In this document: positions 1-10,831 of the stretch, piece by piece | Layout of the letters: each line of letters starts with the position of its first letter | Numbering within the stretch: position 1 is the stretch's first letter | Source: Paraburkholderia sp. D15 | Lineage (GTDB): Bacteria > Pseudomonadota > Gammaproteobacteria > Burkholderiales > Burkholderiaceae | Length of the DNA: 64,000 nt | NCBI RefSeq assembly: GCF_029910215.1 | Contig: NZ_CP110396.1 | Location: 930,001-994,000 of the forward strand | Direction of reading: 5' to 3' | The notes under the pieces: generated by a model | Seen by the model: only the letters and a program-made list of their open reading frames with translations | Database searches by the model: none | Told to the model about the DNA's origin: nothing | Translations under genes and position numbers: made by a program

Positions 1-782
1 CCGACGTCGCGGCGCCGCTCGCCGCGCGGCTCGAACGCTTCGCCGCGCGCTGCGAGCGGCCGCTGCTCAATCCGCCCGCGAGCGTGGCGAGAACCTTCCG
101 TCACGATCTCGGCGCGTTGCTCGCGGGTCTCGACGACGTCGCCGTCGCGCCTTGCGTGCGCGGCGAGGCGTTAGCCGGGCTGCCCGCCTCGCGCGACGAA
201 CTCGCGCGGCGCCTTGCCGAGGGCGGCGTGTCGTTTCCTCTGCTGGCCCGCCCAACCGCCACGCACGGCGGGGCCGGCGTGATCCGCTGCGAGTCGCCGG
301 CGGCGCTGGAAGCGCGCCCCGATGCGCTCGCAGGTCCGCACTATCTGACGAGCTTCGTCGACTACCGGTCGGCGGACGGCTTCTACCGCAAGTACCGGGC
401 GATTTTCGTGGACCGGCAACCGTTCCCGTATCACCTGGCGATTTCGCCGGACTGGATGGTCCATTACTTCTCCGCCGACATGGAACGCCACGCGTGGAAA
501 CTCGACGAAGAGGAGCGCTTTCTCGCCGATGCGCGCGCCGCACTCGGCGAGCGCGCGTGGGACGCCGTGGCGGCCATCGGCAGGAAGCTCGACCTCGACT
601 ACGGCGGCGTGGATTTCACGCTGCTGCCGGACGGCCGCGTTTTCGTGTTCGAGGCCAACGCGACCATGCTCACGCACTACGAGCGCAACGGCGGCCCGCT
701 CGCGCACAAGAATCGCCATATCGAACGCATCTTTGCCGCGTTCGGCGCGCTACAGGCCAGCCGCGTCGGCGGCACGAGGTAG
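1..782 (+). CDS. ATP-grasp domain protein, C-terminal fragment (cut by window start)
   Basis: The frame is open from the first bases of the window, so the true start lies upstream; the GTG near position 84 is probably internal. The visible part (about 259 residues) looks like the C-terminal half of an ATP-grasp ligase domain. A conserved glycine-rich stretch HGGAGV is followed by a long aromatic-rich region, then the DYGGVDF and FEANATM segments, which fit the metal-binding Asp/Glu/Asn region near the end of RimK/D-Ala-D-Ala-ligase-type ATP-grasp folds. Related betaproteobacterial proteins often carry TPR or glycosyltransferase domains upstream, but none of that is in the window. Substrate unknown. 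ATP-grasp assignment is fairly secure, anything more specific is not. Confidence 0.7.
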   Translation, partial: DVAAPLAARLERFAARCERPLLNPPASVARTFRHDLGALLAGLDDVAVAPCVRGEALAGLPASRDELARRLAEGGVSFPLLARPTATHGGAGVIRCESPAALEARPDALAGPHYLTSFVDYRSADGFYRKYRAIFVDRQPFPYHLAISPDWMVHYFSADMERHAWKLDEEERFLADARAALGERAWDAVAAIGRKLDLDYGGVDFTLLPDGRVFVFEANATMLTHYERNGGPLAHKNRHIERIFAAFGALQASRVGGTR

Positions 783-814
783 ACAGCAGGTAAGATGGCG
801 CTTCTTCCTGGCCA

Positions 815-2203
815 ATGCCGCGCCCCATCATCACGCGGCCCGCAAAAGAACAATTCCAACCGATCATGCCGCACCCGAAGCACAAGCCGACCGACCGCGC
901 ACCGCAGTGGCGAATATTGTTGTCGATATTGCCGCCATTGCCGCGCTCACCCTTGATCACAGCCGCCGCCTGCGCCGCCGCGCTGCTCTGCGCATCCGGC
1001 GCGGCGCGGGCCGACTGCATCGACGACGCAGCCGCGTTCCAGCACGTCAACGTGAGTTTGATGCGCGGCATCGCGCAGGTCGAATCGGGCATGCAGCCCA
1101 ATCGCGTCAATACCAACAGCAACGGCACGACGGATATCGGCCTGATGCAGATCAACAGCTCGTGGCTGCCGGTGCTCGCGCGCGAGGGCATCACCGAGCA
1201 GAGCCTGTTCGATCCCTGCACCAATGCGTACGTCGGCGCGTGGATCCTGTCGGAAAACATTCGCCAGTTCGGGCCGAACTGGAATGCGGTCGGCGCCTAT
1301 AACGCGGCCTCGCCGGACAAGCGTTTGAGCTACGCACGCAAGGTCTATGATGCGGTTCAATCCATTTCGGCTTCACCGGATTCCTCCATGCCTATTCTTC
1401 CGCCCTCCTTCACGCCGCCGCAGACCTACAGTCCTTTCACGAGCCTCGAAGTGACGCCCGTGCAGACGACCGGCCGGCCCCGTGCCGGTACGCCGGCCGG
1501 CATGCCGTCGGGGGTGCCGGCCGGGGTGCCGTCGGCGACGAACGCGTCCAGCTCGACGATTGCCGCATCCGCCGCGTACAACTTCGGCTGGACGGTCACC
1601 GGCGCGGATCAGGCGAAGCCGGTGCAGGTGTTCGACGACGGCGCCAAGGTGTTCGTCCAGTTCATCGATATGAAGCACATTCCGGCGATCTTCGCGGAGA
1701 CGCCGAACGGGCGCGTGCTGCTGCGCTGGGATCTGCAGTTCCCGTATGCGGTGATCGCGCGTGCCGAGCAGACGCTGATCTTTCAGAGCGGTACGTTCGA
1801 AGCGCGCGCCGTGCGCACGCCGGGCACGGCGCAGGCGTCGGCACTGACGGGGAATGCGGGGGCCGCGACGGCCGCGTCGAAATCGGCCGCGAATGCCACG
1901 GCGACTGCTAACTCGACGGCGACTGCGACAGCTTCCTCCACCGCGCCGAAACCTCGCGACGACAAGGCAGCCCGCGCCGCCGCCACCGACGCGATGTGGT
2001 ACATCAACCTGCCGGCGACGGGCCGGCCCCAGACCGACACGCGTCAACCCGCCGCTCAGCTTGCGCCTCAACCCGCACCGCAGGCCGCCCAGGCCATGCA
2101 GACGGTTGCGCAACCGCCCGCTCCCACGCCGCCGGCCGCCGCGCCGCAGAAAGCGAAACCCGCGCCGAGCACCGACGCGCTCTGGTACATCAACACGAAG
2201 TAA
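815..2203 (+). CDS. SLT lytic transglycosylase fused to VirB9/TrbG-like domain
   Basis: A secreted protein of 462 residues. Residues about 30-66 form a hydrophobic signal region ending ASGAARA before DCIDD. Residues about 68-185 are a family-1 lytic transglycosylase (SLT) domain with the catalytic Glu90 in AQVES, followed by GLMQINSSW and AYNA motifs; this would cleave peptidoglycan glycan strands in the periplasm. After a Pro/Gly-rich linker (GVPAGVPS), residues about 255-335 resemble the N-terminal domain of VirB9/TrbG/CagX: a VFDDGAKVFVQF strand, an Ile-Pro-Ala-Ile-Phe turn and a LIFQSG strand. The Ala/Thr/Pro-rich tail holds two copies of DA(M/L)WYIN, at residues 391-398 and 453-460, the second at the extreme C terminus. 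No other type IV secretion genes are nearby. The start is uncertain; ATG at 866 is an alternative and no strong ribosome binding site decides. Confidence 0.8.
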   Translation: MPRPIITRPAKEQFQPIMPHPKHKPTDRAPQWRILLSILPPLPRSPLITAAACAAALLCASGAARADCIDDAAAFQHVNVSLMRGIAQVESGMQPNRVNTNSNGTTDIGLMQINSSWLPVLAREGITEQSLFDPCTNAYVGAWILSENIRQFGPNWNAVGAYNAASPDKRLSYARKVYDAVQSISASPDSSMPILPPSFTPPQTYSPFTSLEVTPVQTTGRPRAGTPAGMPSGVPAGVPSATNASSSTIAASAAYNFGWTVTGADQAKPVQVFDDGAKVFVQFIDMKHIPAIFAETPNGRVLLRWDLQFPYAVIARAEQTLIFQSGTFEARAVRTPGTAQASALTGNAGAATAASKSAANATATANSTATATASSTAPKPRDDKAARAAATDAMWYINLPATGRPQTDTRQPAAQLAPQPAPQAAQAMQTVAQPPAPTPPAAAPQKAKPAPSTDALWYINTK

Positions 2204-2383
2204 AACCTGAATCGCATTGCGATGAGCAATGCATAGCAGGCGCGAGATCAGGAAGCACCGCGAGAAAGCACCGCCGCAAAGCACCGAGCCGGGCAGCGTT
2301 TATACCGGGATCATCGCTTGCCTTGTTGCGGTCGAGCATCGCGGAAACAATGGGACGACTTTGACTCCCATTCTTCTCTCGCC

Positions 2384-3472
2384 ATGAAAATCGCTATTCT
2401 CCCGGGCGACGGCATCGGCACGGAAATCGTCGCCGAAGCCGTCAAGGTGCTGAACGTCCTCGATCTCGACTTCGAAACCGGCTACGCGCCGGTGGGTGGC
2501 GTGGCCTACGCGGCGCACGGTCATCCGTTGCCGGAGGCCACGCTGACACTCGCGAAGCAGGCCGACGCGGTGCTGTTCGGCGCGGTCGGCGACTGGCGCT
2601 ACGATCATCTGGCGCGCGCGCTGCGTCCCGAGCAGGCGATTCTCGGCCTGCGCAGACATCTGGGCCTGTTCGCCAATCTGCGCCCCGCGATCTGTCACGA
2701 GCAACTGGCCGGCGCGTCGAGCCTGAAGCCGGAACTGGTCGCCGGCCTCGACATCCTGATCATCCGCGACTCGACCGGGGACGTGTACTTCGGCGAGCCG
2801 CGCGGACGACGCGTCGCCACCGACGGTCATTTCCCCGGCCAGGACGAAGGCTACGACACGATGCGCTATTCGCGGCCCGAGGTGGAGCGCGTCGCGCACG
2901 TCGCGTTCGAGGCCGCGCGCCGCCGCAACCGGCGCGTGACCAGCGTCGACAAGGCGAACGTGCTGGAGACCTCGCAGTTCTGGCGCGACGTGATGACCGA
3001 CGTCGGCAGGCAGTATCCGGACGTGGCGCTCGACCACATGTACGTCGACAACGCGGCGATGCAACTGGTGAAGGCGCCGAAGAATTTCGACGTGATCGTC
3101 ACCGGCAATCTGTTCGGCGACATTCTCAGCGACGAAGCGGCGATGCTGACCGGCTCCATCGGCATGCTGCCGTCGGCGACGCTCAACGCGAGCAAGCAGG
3201 GGCTGTACGAACCGAGTCACGGCAGCGCGCCGGACATCGCCGGCAAGGGCATCGCGAATCCGCTCGCGACGATCCTCTCCGCCGCGATGATGCTGCGCTT
3301 TTCGCTCGGCCAGCCGGAAGCGGCGGATCGTATCGAAGCCGCCGTCAGGCAGGTGCTCGCCAACGGCTTGCGGACCGCAGACATCTATTCTGAAGGGACA
3401 ACGAAGGTCGGCACGGCCGCGATGGGCGATGCGGTGGTGGCCGCGTTGATGCGGGAAACGGCGGTGCATTGA
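2384..3472 (+). CDS. leuB: 3-isopropylmalate dehydrogenase-type decarboxylating dehydrogenase
   Basis: A 362-residue member of the isocitrate/isopropylmalate dehydrogenase family. It starts [12 protein letters not shown], has [10 protein letters not shown] and NLRPA in the substrate region, [14 protein letters not shown], the SVDKANVL segment carrying the catalytic Lys, the metal ligands in [12 protein letters not shown] and [12 protein letters not shown], and the NAD site in [14 protein letters not shown]. The family oxidises and decarboxylates 2-hydroxy-3-carboxy acids. It stands alone, without leuC or leuD, so it may be a second LeuB copy or a tartrate/malate-type dehydrogenase rather than the leucine-pathway enzyme. 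ATG at 2384 is chosen because the family begins with this beta strand directly; an upstream in-frame ATG would add a non-homologous extension. Confidence 0.85.
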   Translation: MKIAILPGDGIGTEIVAEAVKVLNVLDLDFETGYAPVGGVAYAAHGHPLPEATLTLAKQADAVLFGAVGDWRYDHLARALRPEQAILGLRRHLGLFANLRPAICHEQLAGASSLKPELVAGLDILIIRDSTGDVYFGEPRGRRVATDGHFPGQDEGYDTMRYSRPEVERVAHVAFEAARRRNRRVTSVDKANVLETSQFWRDVMTDVGRQYPDVALDHMYVDNAAMQLVKAPKNFDVIVTGNLFGDILSDEAAMLTGSIGMLPSATLNASKQGLYEPSHGSAPDIAGKGIANPLATILSAAMMLRFSLGQPEAADRIEAAVRQVLANGLRTADIYSEGTTKVGTAAMGDAVVAALMRETAVH

Positions 3473-3481
3473 GTTCGATGC

Positions 3482-3505
3482 GAGGCGGCGTGCGTGCGCC
3501 GCCTC
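3482..3505 (+). terminator. GC-rich hairpin after the leuB-like gene
   Basis: GAGGCGGCG at 3482-3490 pairs perfectly with CGCCGCCTC at 3497-3505 across a 6-base loop, ten bases after the stop codon. There is no clear T run, so it is a possible terminator of the leuB-like gene and could also stop transcription coming leftwards from the cytochrome gene. Confidence 0.5.
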
Positions 3506-3563
3506 AAGTCACATCCACCAGGCCACACGCCTCACGCAGGTGATACGCCTCAAGCCGCACGCC

Positions 3564-6134
3564 TCAATGCCCCTGCGTCCGCAAACGCGCCGACGCCTGT
3601 TCTAGATCGCGCCACGCCGGTTTGCCCGGCGCGTAGCGCGCGCGCAGATACGACGCGAGCTCCGCCATCTGCCGGTCGTCCAGCGACTCGCGAAAGCCGG
3701 GCATGTAGCCGAGTTCCTGCGTCGCCGGTTGATCGATCCCATGCTGCAGCACGTGCAGCAGATTGTCCGGCGACGCCTGCGCGATGCTGGTGTTCAGTCC
3801 CATCAACGGACGCACGCCGAAATGGCCGACGCCGCCGGACTCCGCATGACAGACCGCGCACGCCATCTCGAACACGCGCCGGCCGTTTTCGAAACCGGGC
3901 GGCACGGCGGTACTCGCGCCGACCTGCGTCACCTGCGCCGACGCCGCACGCACCGCCGCCGCGTCATCCACCGGCGGCGACAGCGACGCGAGGTAATGCG
4001 CGATCGCGCGCACATCCGCCTCGGGCAAACTCGCGAGTCCGGCGACGACCGGCGCCATCGGCCCCGCCGCGACGCCGTGCTCCGCCGAGAATCCGGTGCG
4101 CAGATAGTCGAACAGCGCGGACTCGGACCACGGCACCGGCGCGGCCCGCGATGCAACCAGCGACGGCGCATCCCAGCCTTCCGCGCTGCCGCCGCTCAGA
4201 TACGCGAAGCCGCCCTTCTCCGCGCCGATCGCATTGCGTGGCGTGTGGCACGCGCCGCAGTGACCCGCACCGTCCACCAGATACTTGCCGCGATTCCATT
4301 GCGCCGAACGGGTGTCGTCCGCAACGAACGGACGCGCATCGTGAAAGAGCCAGTTCCATCCGGCGACGAGACGCCGCTGGTTCAGCGGAAACGGCAGCTT
4401 CGTTCTGGGCGGCGCGTTGCTCACCGGCGCTTGCGACATCAGGTACGCGTAGAGCGCCATCATGTCGGCTTCGCTCATCTTCGCGAATGCCGTGTAGGGG
4501 AACGCGGGATACAGATGCGAACCGTCGCGCGCGACGCCCTCGCGCATCGCCCGCGCGAACGCTTCGTACGACCATGTGCCGATGCCGGTCTCGCGGTCCG
4601 GCGTGAGATTGGTCGAGTAGACGGTGCCGAACGGCGTGTCGAGCGCGAAACCGCCCGCGTTGGTCTTGCCGCCCGGCGCGGTGTGGCAGACCGCGCAGTC
4701 GCCGGCGGCGGCGATCTGCCGGCCGCGTTCGAGCGTGGCCGCCGACCACAGGCTGGTGTCGACGGATGTAACCGGTGCGATCGGCGCTGGGCCAGGCAAC
4801 ATCGAACACGCGAGGCCGATCAGGCCGCCGATCACCCCGCCGATGCCGCCCGCCGCCACCCAGCGCCGCCAGCGCGACGGACGACGCGCGACAGCCGGCG
4901 CCTGCGCCAGCGTGACCGGCGATGCGTCGAGCAACGCGCGGCGAATGTGTTCCGCGTCGAAGGGCGGCGCGCGGAAACGCACACCGGTCGCATCGAACAA
5001 GGCGTTGGCGATCGCAGCCGCGGCGGGAGCGGCCGCGCGTTCGATTCGACGCGCGTCCTCGCCGGTCAACTCGCGCGTGGACTGCGCGCCACCATTGCGG
5101 TTGCTGCTGCCGCCGTCACTGGCACCGTCCGTCGCTTCGCGCAGTGCCGTATCACGCACGGCCAACTCATGCGACACCGCCGGCTCGTGAGGATTCGTCG
5201 ACGCCGTTTCGTCGTGCGACGGCCAGGCGAGTACGCGCAGACCCGTGGTGCGCTCGATCGCCCCGGCGATCTGCCAGGACGGCAAGCCCGCCACGTGCGC
5301 CGCACCCGGCCGGCCCGCGCCACGTCCCGCCACGACGCGCGTGATCGCGACATCGCCGGATCGACGGTTCACCTCGACGTCCACAACCCATGCGGTCCAG
5401 CTTTCGGCGTGGGCATCTTGCGCGTCTTGGCCATCTTGCGCATCGTGCGTGAGCGGTGCGTGCACCGGCACCAGCGCGTCGATCGATTCGTGTCCCGTTG
5501 CGGGCACAACCGCCGCTGCGGCTTCACCATCGAAGGCGAAACCGCGTCCGCGTATCCACGGCGACGCGGGCTCCGCCTGCGCGACAAGCGGCCTGCCCCA
5601 CGCGGCCCGTTCGGTCACCATGCGGATCGTTTCGCGTGCGCCGTCGTCGCGCTGCGCATCGAGATGCTGCATGCGCAGCGCGACCGGATCGCGCCGCAAA
5701 CCCTGCGCGAGTTCGTCGATGAACGACTCGCGCGCGAACGCATGCGCCTGCGCCGGAATGGCGTGTGCAGCGGCGCCATCCAGCGCCACCGACGCATGCG
5801 CATGCCGATACACCAGCAATGGCGTGGACGAGCCGGGCGAGCCCGGCGACCCAGCCGCGGTTCGCCCGGCGTCGAACGCAGCCGCGCCATCGTCGACGCT
5901 TGCACGATACTGCCAGGTCGTCATCGTCCCGTCGCGCTCGTGCCCGCTTGCGACGTTCAGATCCGCGTAGCCCGGCGGCGCATCGTCGCCGGACGTCTCC
6001 ATCCGGACCGGCCATCGGTAACGCTGCGACAGATGCAACGCCGGCACCGGCGCCTCGGCCTCGACCTCCGGGAGCGTCACCTCGTCGCGCTCGCTGTCGC
6101 GCAACGCCACGCTGTCGTCATCGGCTGGATTCAT
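3564..6134 (-). CDS. Tri-haem cytochrome c subunit with truncated molybdopterin domain (NicB-like)
   Basis: An 856-residue protein with two parts. Residues about 30-400 align by eye with only the second half of a xanthine-oxidase-family molybdenum subunit: the FIDELAQGLRRDPVALRMQHL segment, the WVVDVEVNRRSGDV strand and AAIANALFDATGVRFRAPPF near the end. The first 400 or so family residues are absent, and the G-x-G-E segment carrying the catalytic Glu is replaced by an Ala-rich stretch. Residues about 425-447 form one membrane segment, followed by three c-type haem sites: CAVCH (480-484), CGACH (626-630), CAVCH (759-763). It probably passes electrons from the cytoplasmic hydroxylase to the respiratory chain at the periplasmic face, as the cytochrome part of Pseudomonas NicB does. 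The start overlaps the end of nicA by 17 bp, implying coupled translation. Confidence 0.88.
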   Translation of the reverse strand: MNPADDDSVALRDSERDEVTLPEVEAEAPVPALHLSQRYRWPVRMETSGDDAPPGYADLNVASGHERDGTMTTWQYRASVDDGAAAFDAGRTAAGSPGSPGSSTPLLVYRHAHASVALDGAAAHAIPAQAHAFARESFIDELAQGLRRDPVALRMQHLDAQRDDGARETIRMVTERAAWGRPLVAQAEPASPWIRGRGFAFDGEAAAAVVPATGHESIDALVPVHAPLTHDAQDGQDAQDAHAESWTAWVVDVEVNRRSGDVAITRVVAGRGAGRPGAAHVAGLPSWQIAGAIERTTGLRVLAWPSHDETASTNPHEPAVSHELAVRDTALREATDGASDGGSSNRNGGAQSTRELTGEDARRIERAAAPAAAAIANALFDATGVRFRAPPFDAEHIRRALLDASPVTLAQAPAVARRPSRWRRWVAAGGIGGVIGGLIGLACSMLPGPAPIAPVTSVDTSLWSAATLERGRQIAAAGDCAVCHTAPGGKTNAGGFALDTPFGTVYSTNLTPDRETGIGTWSYEAFARAMREGVARDGSHLYPAFPYTAFAKMSEADMMALYAYLMSQAPVSNAPPRTKLPFPLNQRRLVAGWNWLFHDARPFVADDTRSAQWNRGKYLVDGAGHCGACHTPRNAIGAEKGGFAYLSGGSAEGWDAPSLVASRAAPVPWSESALFDYLRTGFSAEHGVAAGPMAPVVAGLASLPEADVRAIAHYLASLSPPVDDAAAVRAASAQVTQVGASTAVPPGFENGRRVFEMACAVCHAESGGVGHFGVRPLMGLNTSIAQASPDNLLHVLQHGIDQPATQELGYMPGFRESLDDRQMAELASYLRARYAPGKPAWRDLEQASARLRTQGH

Positions 6135-6633
6135 GCGCGTCGTCCTGCCGCAAATAGATCGCGGCGCGCTGCACCGCCTTGACGATTTCGAAGTGCGTGC
6201 CGCAACGGCACAGATTGAAACGCAGCGCGTCGCGAATCGCGTCTTCGTCGGGCTGCGGATTGCGCGCCAGCAGCGCCTGCGTGCTCATGATCATGCCGTT
6301 CAGACAGTAACCGCATTGCGCCGCCTGTTCGTCGATGAAAGCGCGCTGCACCGGATGCAGCGCGTCCTCGGTGCCGAGGCCTTCAAGCGTCGTCACCTCG
6401 CGGCCGATCGCGACGCTCGCCGGCACCACGCACGAACGCGTCGGCTGGCCGTCCACCAGCACCGTGCACGCGCCGCACTGACCGAGTCCGCAACCGTACT
6501 TCGGACCGTTCAGTTCGAAGTCGTTGCGCAGGATGTACAGCAGCGGCGTATCCGGCTGCGCGCCGTCGATGCCGCGGCACGCCCCATTGACCGTCAGCGT
6601 CAACGGTCCGGCGAGCGGAGTCGGATGCGCCAT
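6118..6633 (-). CDS. nicA: Nicotinate dehydrogenase small [2Fe-2S] subunit
   Basis: A 171-residue electron-transfer subunit of the xanthine-oxidase family with both iron-sulfur clusters. The plant-ferredoxin-type cluster has Cys48, Cys53, Cys56 and Cys68 (CGLGQCGAC ... SC). The helical-domain cluster has Cys107, Cys110, Cys142 and Cys144 (CGYC ... CRC). It carries electrons from the molybdenum centre that hydroxylates nicotinate at C6 to the cytochrome subunit. It lies 12 bp downstream of nicC and overlaps the cytochrome gene, so nicC-nicA-cytochrome form one leftward operon. The length is normal for the family. The identity follows from the surrounding complete nicotinate pathway; by sequence alone an isoquinoline-oxidoreductase-type alpha subunit would look the same. 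Confidence 0.92.
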   Translation of the reverse strand: MAHPTPLAGPLTLTVNGACRGIDGAQPDTPLLYILRNDFELNGPKYGCGLGQCGACTVLVDGQPTRSCVVPASVAIGREVTTLEGLGTEDALHPVQRAFIDEQAAQCGYCLNGMIMSTQALLARNPQPDEDAIRDALRFNLCRCGTHFEIVKAVQRAAIYLRQDDAHESSR

Positions 6634-6645
6634 GTGCGAGCCGCC

Positions 6646-8096
<1,451 letters not shown>

Positions 8097-8849
8097 ATGA
8101 CGAGGACATACCGGATCGGCCAGATCGTGCCGAGCTCGAACACCACGATGGAAACGGAGATCCCGGCGATGCTGCGGCTGCGCGAGACGATCCGTCCGCA
8201 GCGCTTCACGTTCCATTCGAGCCGGATGCGCATGAAGAAGGTCGTGAAGGAAGAACTGGCGGCCATGGACGCCGAATCGGACCGCTGCGCGCTCGAACTG
8301 TCCGACGCGCGCGTCGACGTGCTCGGCTATGCATGCCTCGTCGCGATCATGGCGATGGGTCACGGCTATCACCGCGTGTCGCAGGCCCGCCTCACGCAAC
8401 GCACCGCCGAGAACGGCGGACAGGCGCCGGTGCTGACCAGCGCCGGCGCGCTGGTCGACGCGCTGCGCGTGATCGGCGCGCGCCGCGTGATCGTGGTCGC
8501 GCCGTACATGAAGCCGCTGACCGAACTCGTGGTCGATTACATCCGCCACGAAGGCTACGAAGTGATCGACTATCGCGCGCTGGAAATTCCCGACAACCTC
8601 GACGTGGGCCGTCACGATCCCGCACGTCTGCCCGACATCGTGAAAAGCATGCCGTTCGAACAGGCCGACGCGATCGTGCTGTCCGCATGCGTGCAGATGC
8701 CGTCGCTGCCGGCGGTCGCCAAGGTCGAGGCAATGACCGGCAAGCCGGTGATCACCGCCGCGATCGCCACCACCTACGCCATGCTGCGCGAACTCGATCT
8801 GGAGCCGATCGTGCCGGGCGCGGGCGCGCTGCTGTCGGGCGCGTATTGA
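8097..8849 (+). CDS. nicE: Maleate cis-trans isomerase
   Basis: A 250-residue Asp/Glu racemase-family enzyme that isomerises maleate to fumarate, the last step before the citric acid cycle. The two catalytic cysteines are present, Cys80 in LGYACLV and Cys198 in LSACVQMPS, matching the positions I recall for characterised maleate isomerases. The N terminus has the family IGQIVPSSNTTME segment. It is the first gene of the rightward nic operon and is followed after 25 bp by nicD. ATG at 8097 follows a GGAGAGCATC ribosome binding site. Confidence 0.93.
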   Translation: MTRTYRIGQIVPSSNTTMETEIPAMLRLRETIRPQRFTFHSSRMRMKKVVKEELAAMDAESDRCALELSDARVDVLGYACLVAIMAMGHGYHRVSQARLTQRTAENGGQAPVLTSAGALVDALRVIGARRVIVVAPYMKPLTELVVDYIRHEGYEVIDYRALEIPDNLDVGRHDPARLPDIVKSMPFEQADAIVLSACVQMPSLPAVAKVEAMTGKPVITAAIATTYAMLRELDLEPIVPGAGALLSGAY

Positions 8850-8874
8850 ACGCCCCCTTGCAGGAGCACACACC

Positions 8875-9702
8875 ATGACCACGTTTCTGTACGGCGCCAA
8901 CGTCCCGGCCAACGGCATTCGCCAACACTATCTGCGCTACGGCGGCGCCGACGGCGCACGCGCGGCGCGCCCCGCCATCGTGTTGATTCCCGGCATCACC
9001 AGTCCGGCGATCACATGGGGCTTCGTCGGCGACGTGTTCGGCCGCACGCACGACACCTACGTGCTCGACGTGCGCGGCCGCGGCCTGTCGTCGGCATCGG
9101 ACTCGCTCGACTACAGTCTGGACGCGCAAGCCGCCGACGTCGCCGCCTTCGCCGCCGCGCTCGGTCTGAAGCACTTCAGCCTGGTCGGCCATTCGATGGG
9201 CGCCCGCATCGCCGCGCGCGCGGCCCGCCTCGCGCCGGCCGGACTCGCGTCGGTCGTGCTGATCGACCCGCCGGTGTCCGGTCCCGGCCGCCGTGCGTAT
9301 CCGGGCAAGCTGCCGTGGTACGTCGATTCGATGGCGCTCGCGCGCGCCGGCACCGACGCCGAAGGCATGCGCGCGTTCTGCCCGACATGGACCGAAGCCG
9401 AACGTCAACTGCGCGCCGAATGGCTGCACACCTGCGACGAACGCGCGATCCTCGCTTCGTACGAAGGCTTTCACACCGACGATTTCCACGCCGACGCCGC
9501 GCGCCTCACCGTGCCTTCGCTGCTGATGACCGCGCAGAACGGCGACGTGGTGCGCGACGAAGAAGTCGACGAATTGCAGCGCGCCACGCGCGACATGCTG
9601 CACGTACGCGTGCCCAACGCGGGCCACATGATTCCGTGGGACAACGCCGCCGGTTTTTACGCCGCGTTCGGCGACTTCCTCGGCGCGCCGCTCGACCACT
9701 GA
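8875..9702 (+). CDS. nicD: N-formylmaleamate deformylase
   Basis: A 275-residue alpha/beta-hydrolase that removes formate from N-formylmaleamate, giving maleamate. The catalytic triad is visible: Ser107 in the GHSMG nucleophile elbow, Asp131 in LIDPP and His251 in NAGHMIPWD. These are all shifted by six from the S101/D125/H245 triad I recall for the Pseudomonas enzyme, which supports orthology. The oxyanion region LIPGITSPAITWG is at residues 37-49. The start follows AGGAGCACACACC, 25 bp after nicE, and nicX follows after 20 bp. Confidence 0.93.
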   Translation: MTTFLYGANVPANGIRQHYLRYGGADGARAARPAIVLIPGITSPAITWGFVGDVFGRTHDTYVLDVRGRGLSSASDSLDYSLDAQAADVAAFAAALGLKHFSLVGHSMGARIAARAARLAPAGLASVVLIDPPVSGPGRRAYPGKLPWYVDSMALARAGTDAEGMRAFCPTWTEAERQLRAEWLHTCDERAILASYEGFHTDDFHADAARLTVPSLLMTAQNGDVVRDEEVDELQRATRDMLHVRVPNAGHMIPWDNAAGFYAAFGDFLGAPLDH

Positions 9703-9722
9703 CCGCTTAAGAGGAACACGCG

Positions 9723-10763
9723 ATGCCCGTCAGCGACTATCAATTGATCGAAGCGTGGAAGGAAGTACTCACGCTGTCCCGTCTCGAACCCGGCCAGACC
9801 GTCACGATTCTGACAAGCCCGGCCACGCATCCGCAGACCTTGTCGTGCGCGCTGATCGCCACGCAAACGCTCGGCGCGATCGTCAACCGGCTCGACCTGC
9901 CGCCGGTGAACGGCGAAAAGGCCTTCAGCCGCGATTCGCTCGCGTATCTCGGCACCACGCCGCTCACCGGCAACGGCCCGGCGATTGCCGCGCTCAAGGC
10001 GAGCGACCTCGTGCTCGATCTGATGACCCTGCTGTTCTCCCCCGAACAGCACGACATTCTGAAGTCGGGCACGAAGATCCTGCTCGCGGTCGAGCCGCCG
10101 GAAGTGCTGGCGCGCATGGTGCCGACGCAAGCCGACCGCACGCGCGTGCTGGCCGCCGCGCATCGCATTGCCGGGGCGCGCGAGATGCGCGTGACGTCGC
10201 CAGCCGGCACGTCGCTGGTGTGCCCGCTCGGCGAATTCGGCCCGACCGCCGAGTACGGTTTCGTCGACGAACCCGGCCGCTGGGACCACTGGCCGAGCGG
10301 TTTCGCGCTGACCTATCCCAACGACCGCACCGCGCACGGCACGATCGTGATCGATCGCGGCGACATTCTGTTGCCGCAGAAGCGCTACGTGAACGAGCCG
10401 ATCGTGCTGAGCGTCGAGGGCGGCTACGCGACGAAGATCGAGGGCGGCGTGGACGCGGCGTTGCTGCGCGATTACATGGAAACCTTCGACGATCCCGAAG
10501 GCTATGCGATCTCGCACATCGGCTGGGGGCTGCAACCGCGCGCGCGCTGGTCGACGCTCGGCCTGTACGACCGCGAGGCGACCATCGGCATGGACGCGCG
10601 CGCGTTCGAAGGCAACTTCCTGTTCTCGCTCGGCCCGAACAACGAAGGCGGCGGCAGCCGCACGACCACCTGCCATATCGACATTCCGCTGCGCCACTGC
10701 ACCGTGCGGCTCGACGATGAAATCGTGGTGCGCGACGGCCGCGTGATCGACGCGGCACGCTGA
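9723..10763 (+). CDS. nicX: 2,5-dihydroxypyridine 5,6-dioxygenase
   Basis: A 346-residue non-haem iron extradiol-type dioxygenase that opens the ring of 2,5-dihydroxypyridine to N-formylmaleamate. His265, His318 and Asp320 (in AISHIGWG and CHIDIP) fall exactly at the iron-ligand positions I recall for Pseudomonas NicX. The fold is leucyl-aminopeptidase-like and unrelated to classical catechol dioxygenases. The gene lies 20 bp downstream of nicD with an AGAGGAACACG ribosome binding site. The combination of this rare family with NicC, NicD, NicE and NicF makes the pathway assignment secure. Confidence 0.95.
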   Translation: MPVSDYQLIEAWKEVLTLSRLEPGQTVTILTSPATHPQTLSCALIATQTLGAIVNRLDLPPVNGEKAFSRDSLAYLGTTPLTGNGPAIAALKASDLVLDLMTLLFSPEQHDILKSGTKILLAVEPPEVLARMVPTQADRTRVLAAAHRIAGAREMRVTSPAGTSLVCPLGEFGPTAEYGFVDEPGRWDHWPSGFALTYPNDRTAHGTIVIDRGDILLPQKRYVNEPIVLSVEGGYATKIEGGVDAALLRDYMETFDDPEGYAISHIGWGLQPRARWSTLGLYDREATIGMDARAFEGNFLFSLGPNNEGGGSRTTTCHIDIPLRHCTVRLDDEIVVRDGRVIDAAR

Positions 10764-10831
10764 ACGCTCGTCGCTTATCAAATCCGCTTATCAAACCCGA
10801 TCCACCGATACCAAGACCGAGACCCGATCCG

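Noticed and set aside
3527..3566. Three direct copies of ACGCCTCA near the end of the cytochrome gene
   Set aside because: Short, unevenly spaced (18 and 14 bp) and partly within coding sequence; compatible with chance in GC-rich DNA.
3729..6182. An 817-codon open frame on the plus strand opposite the cytochrome gene
   Set aside because: Arg/His-rich translation with no family features; it is the high-GC antisense shadow of the cytochrome subunit, which has three haem motifs and a normal protein composition.
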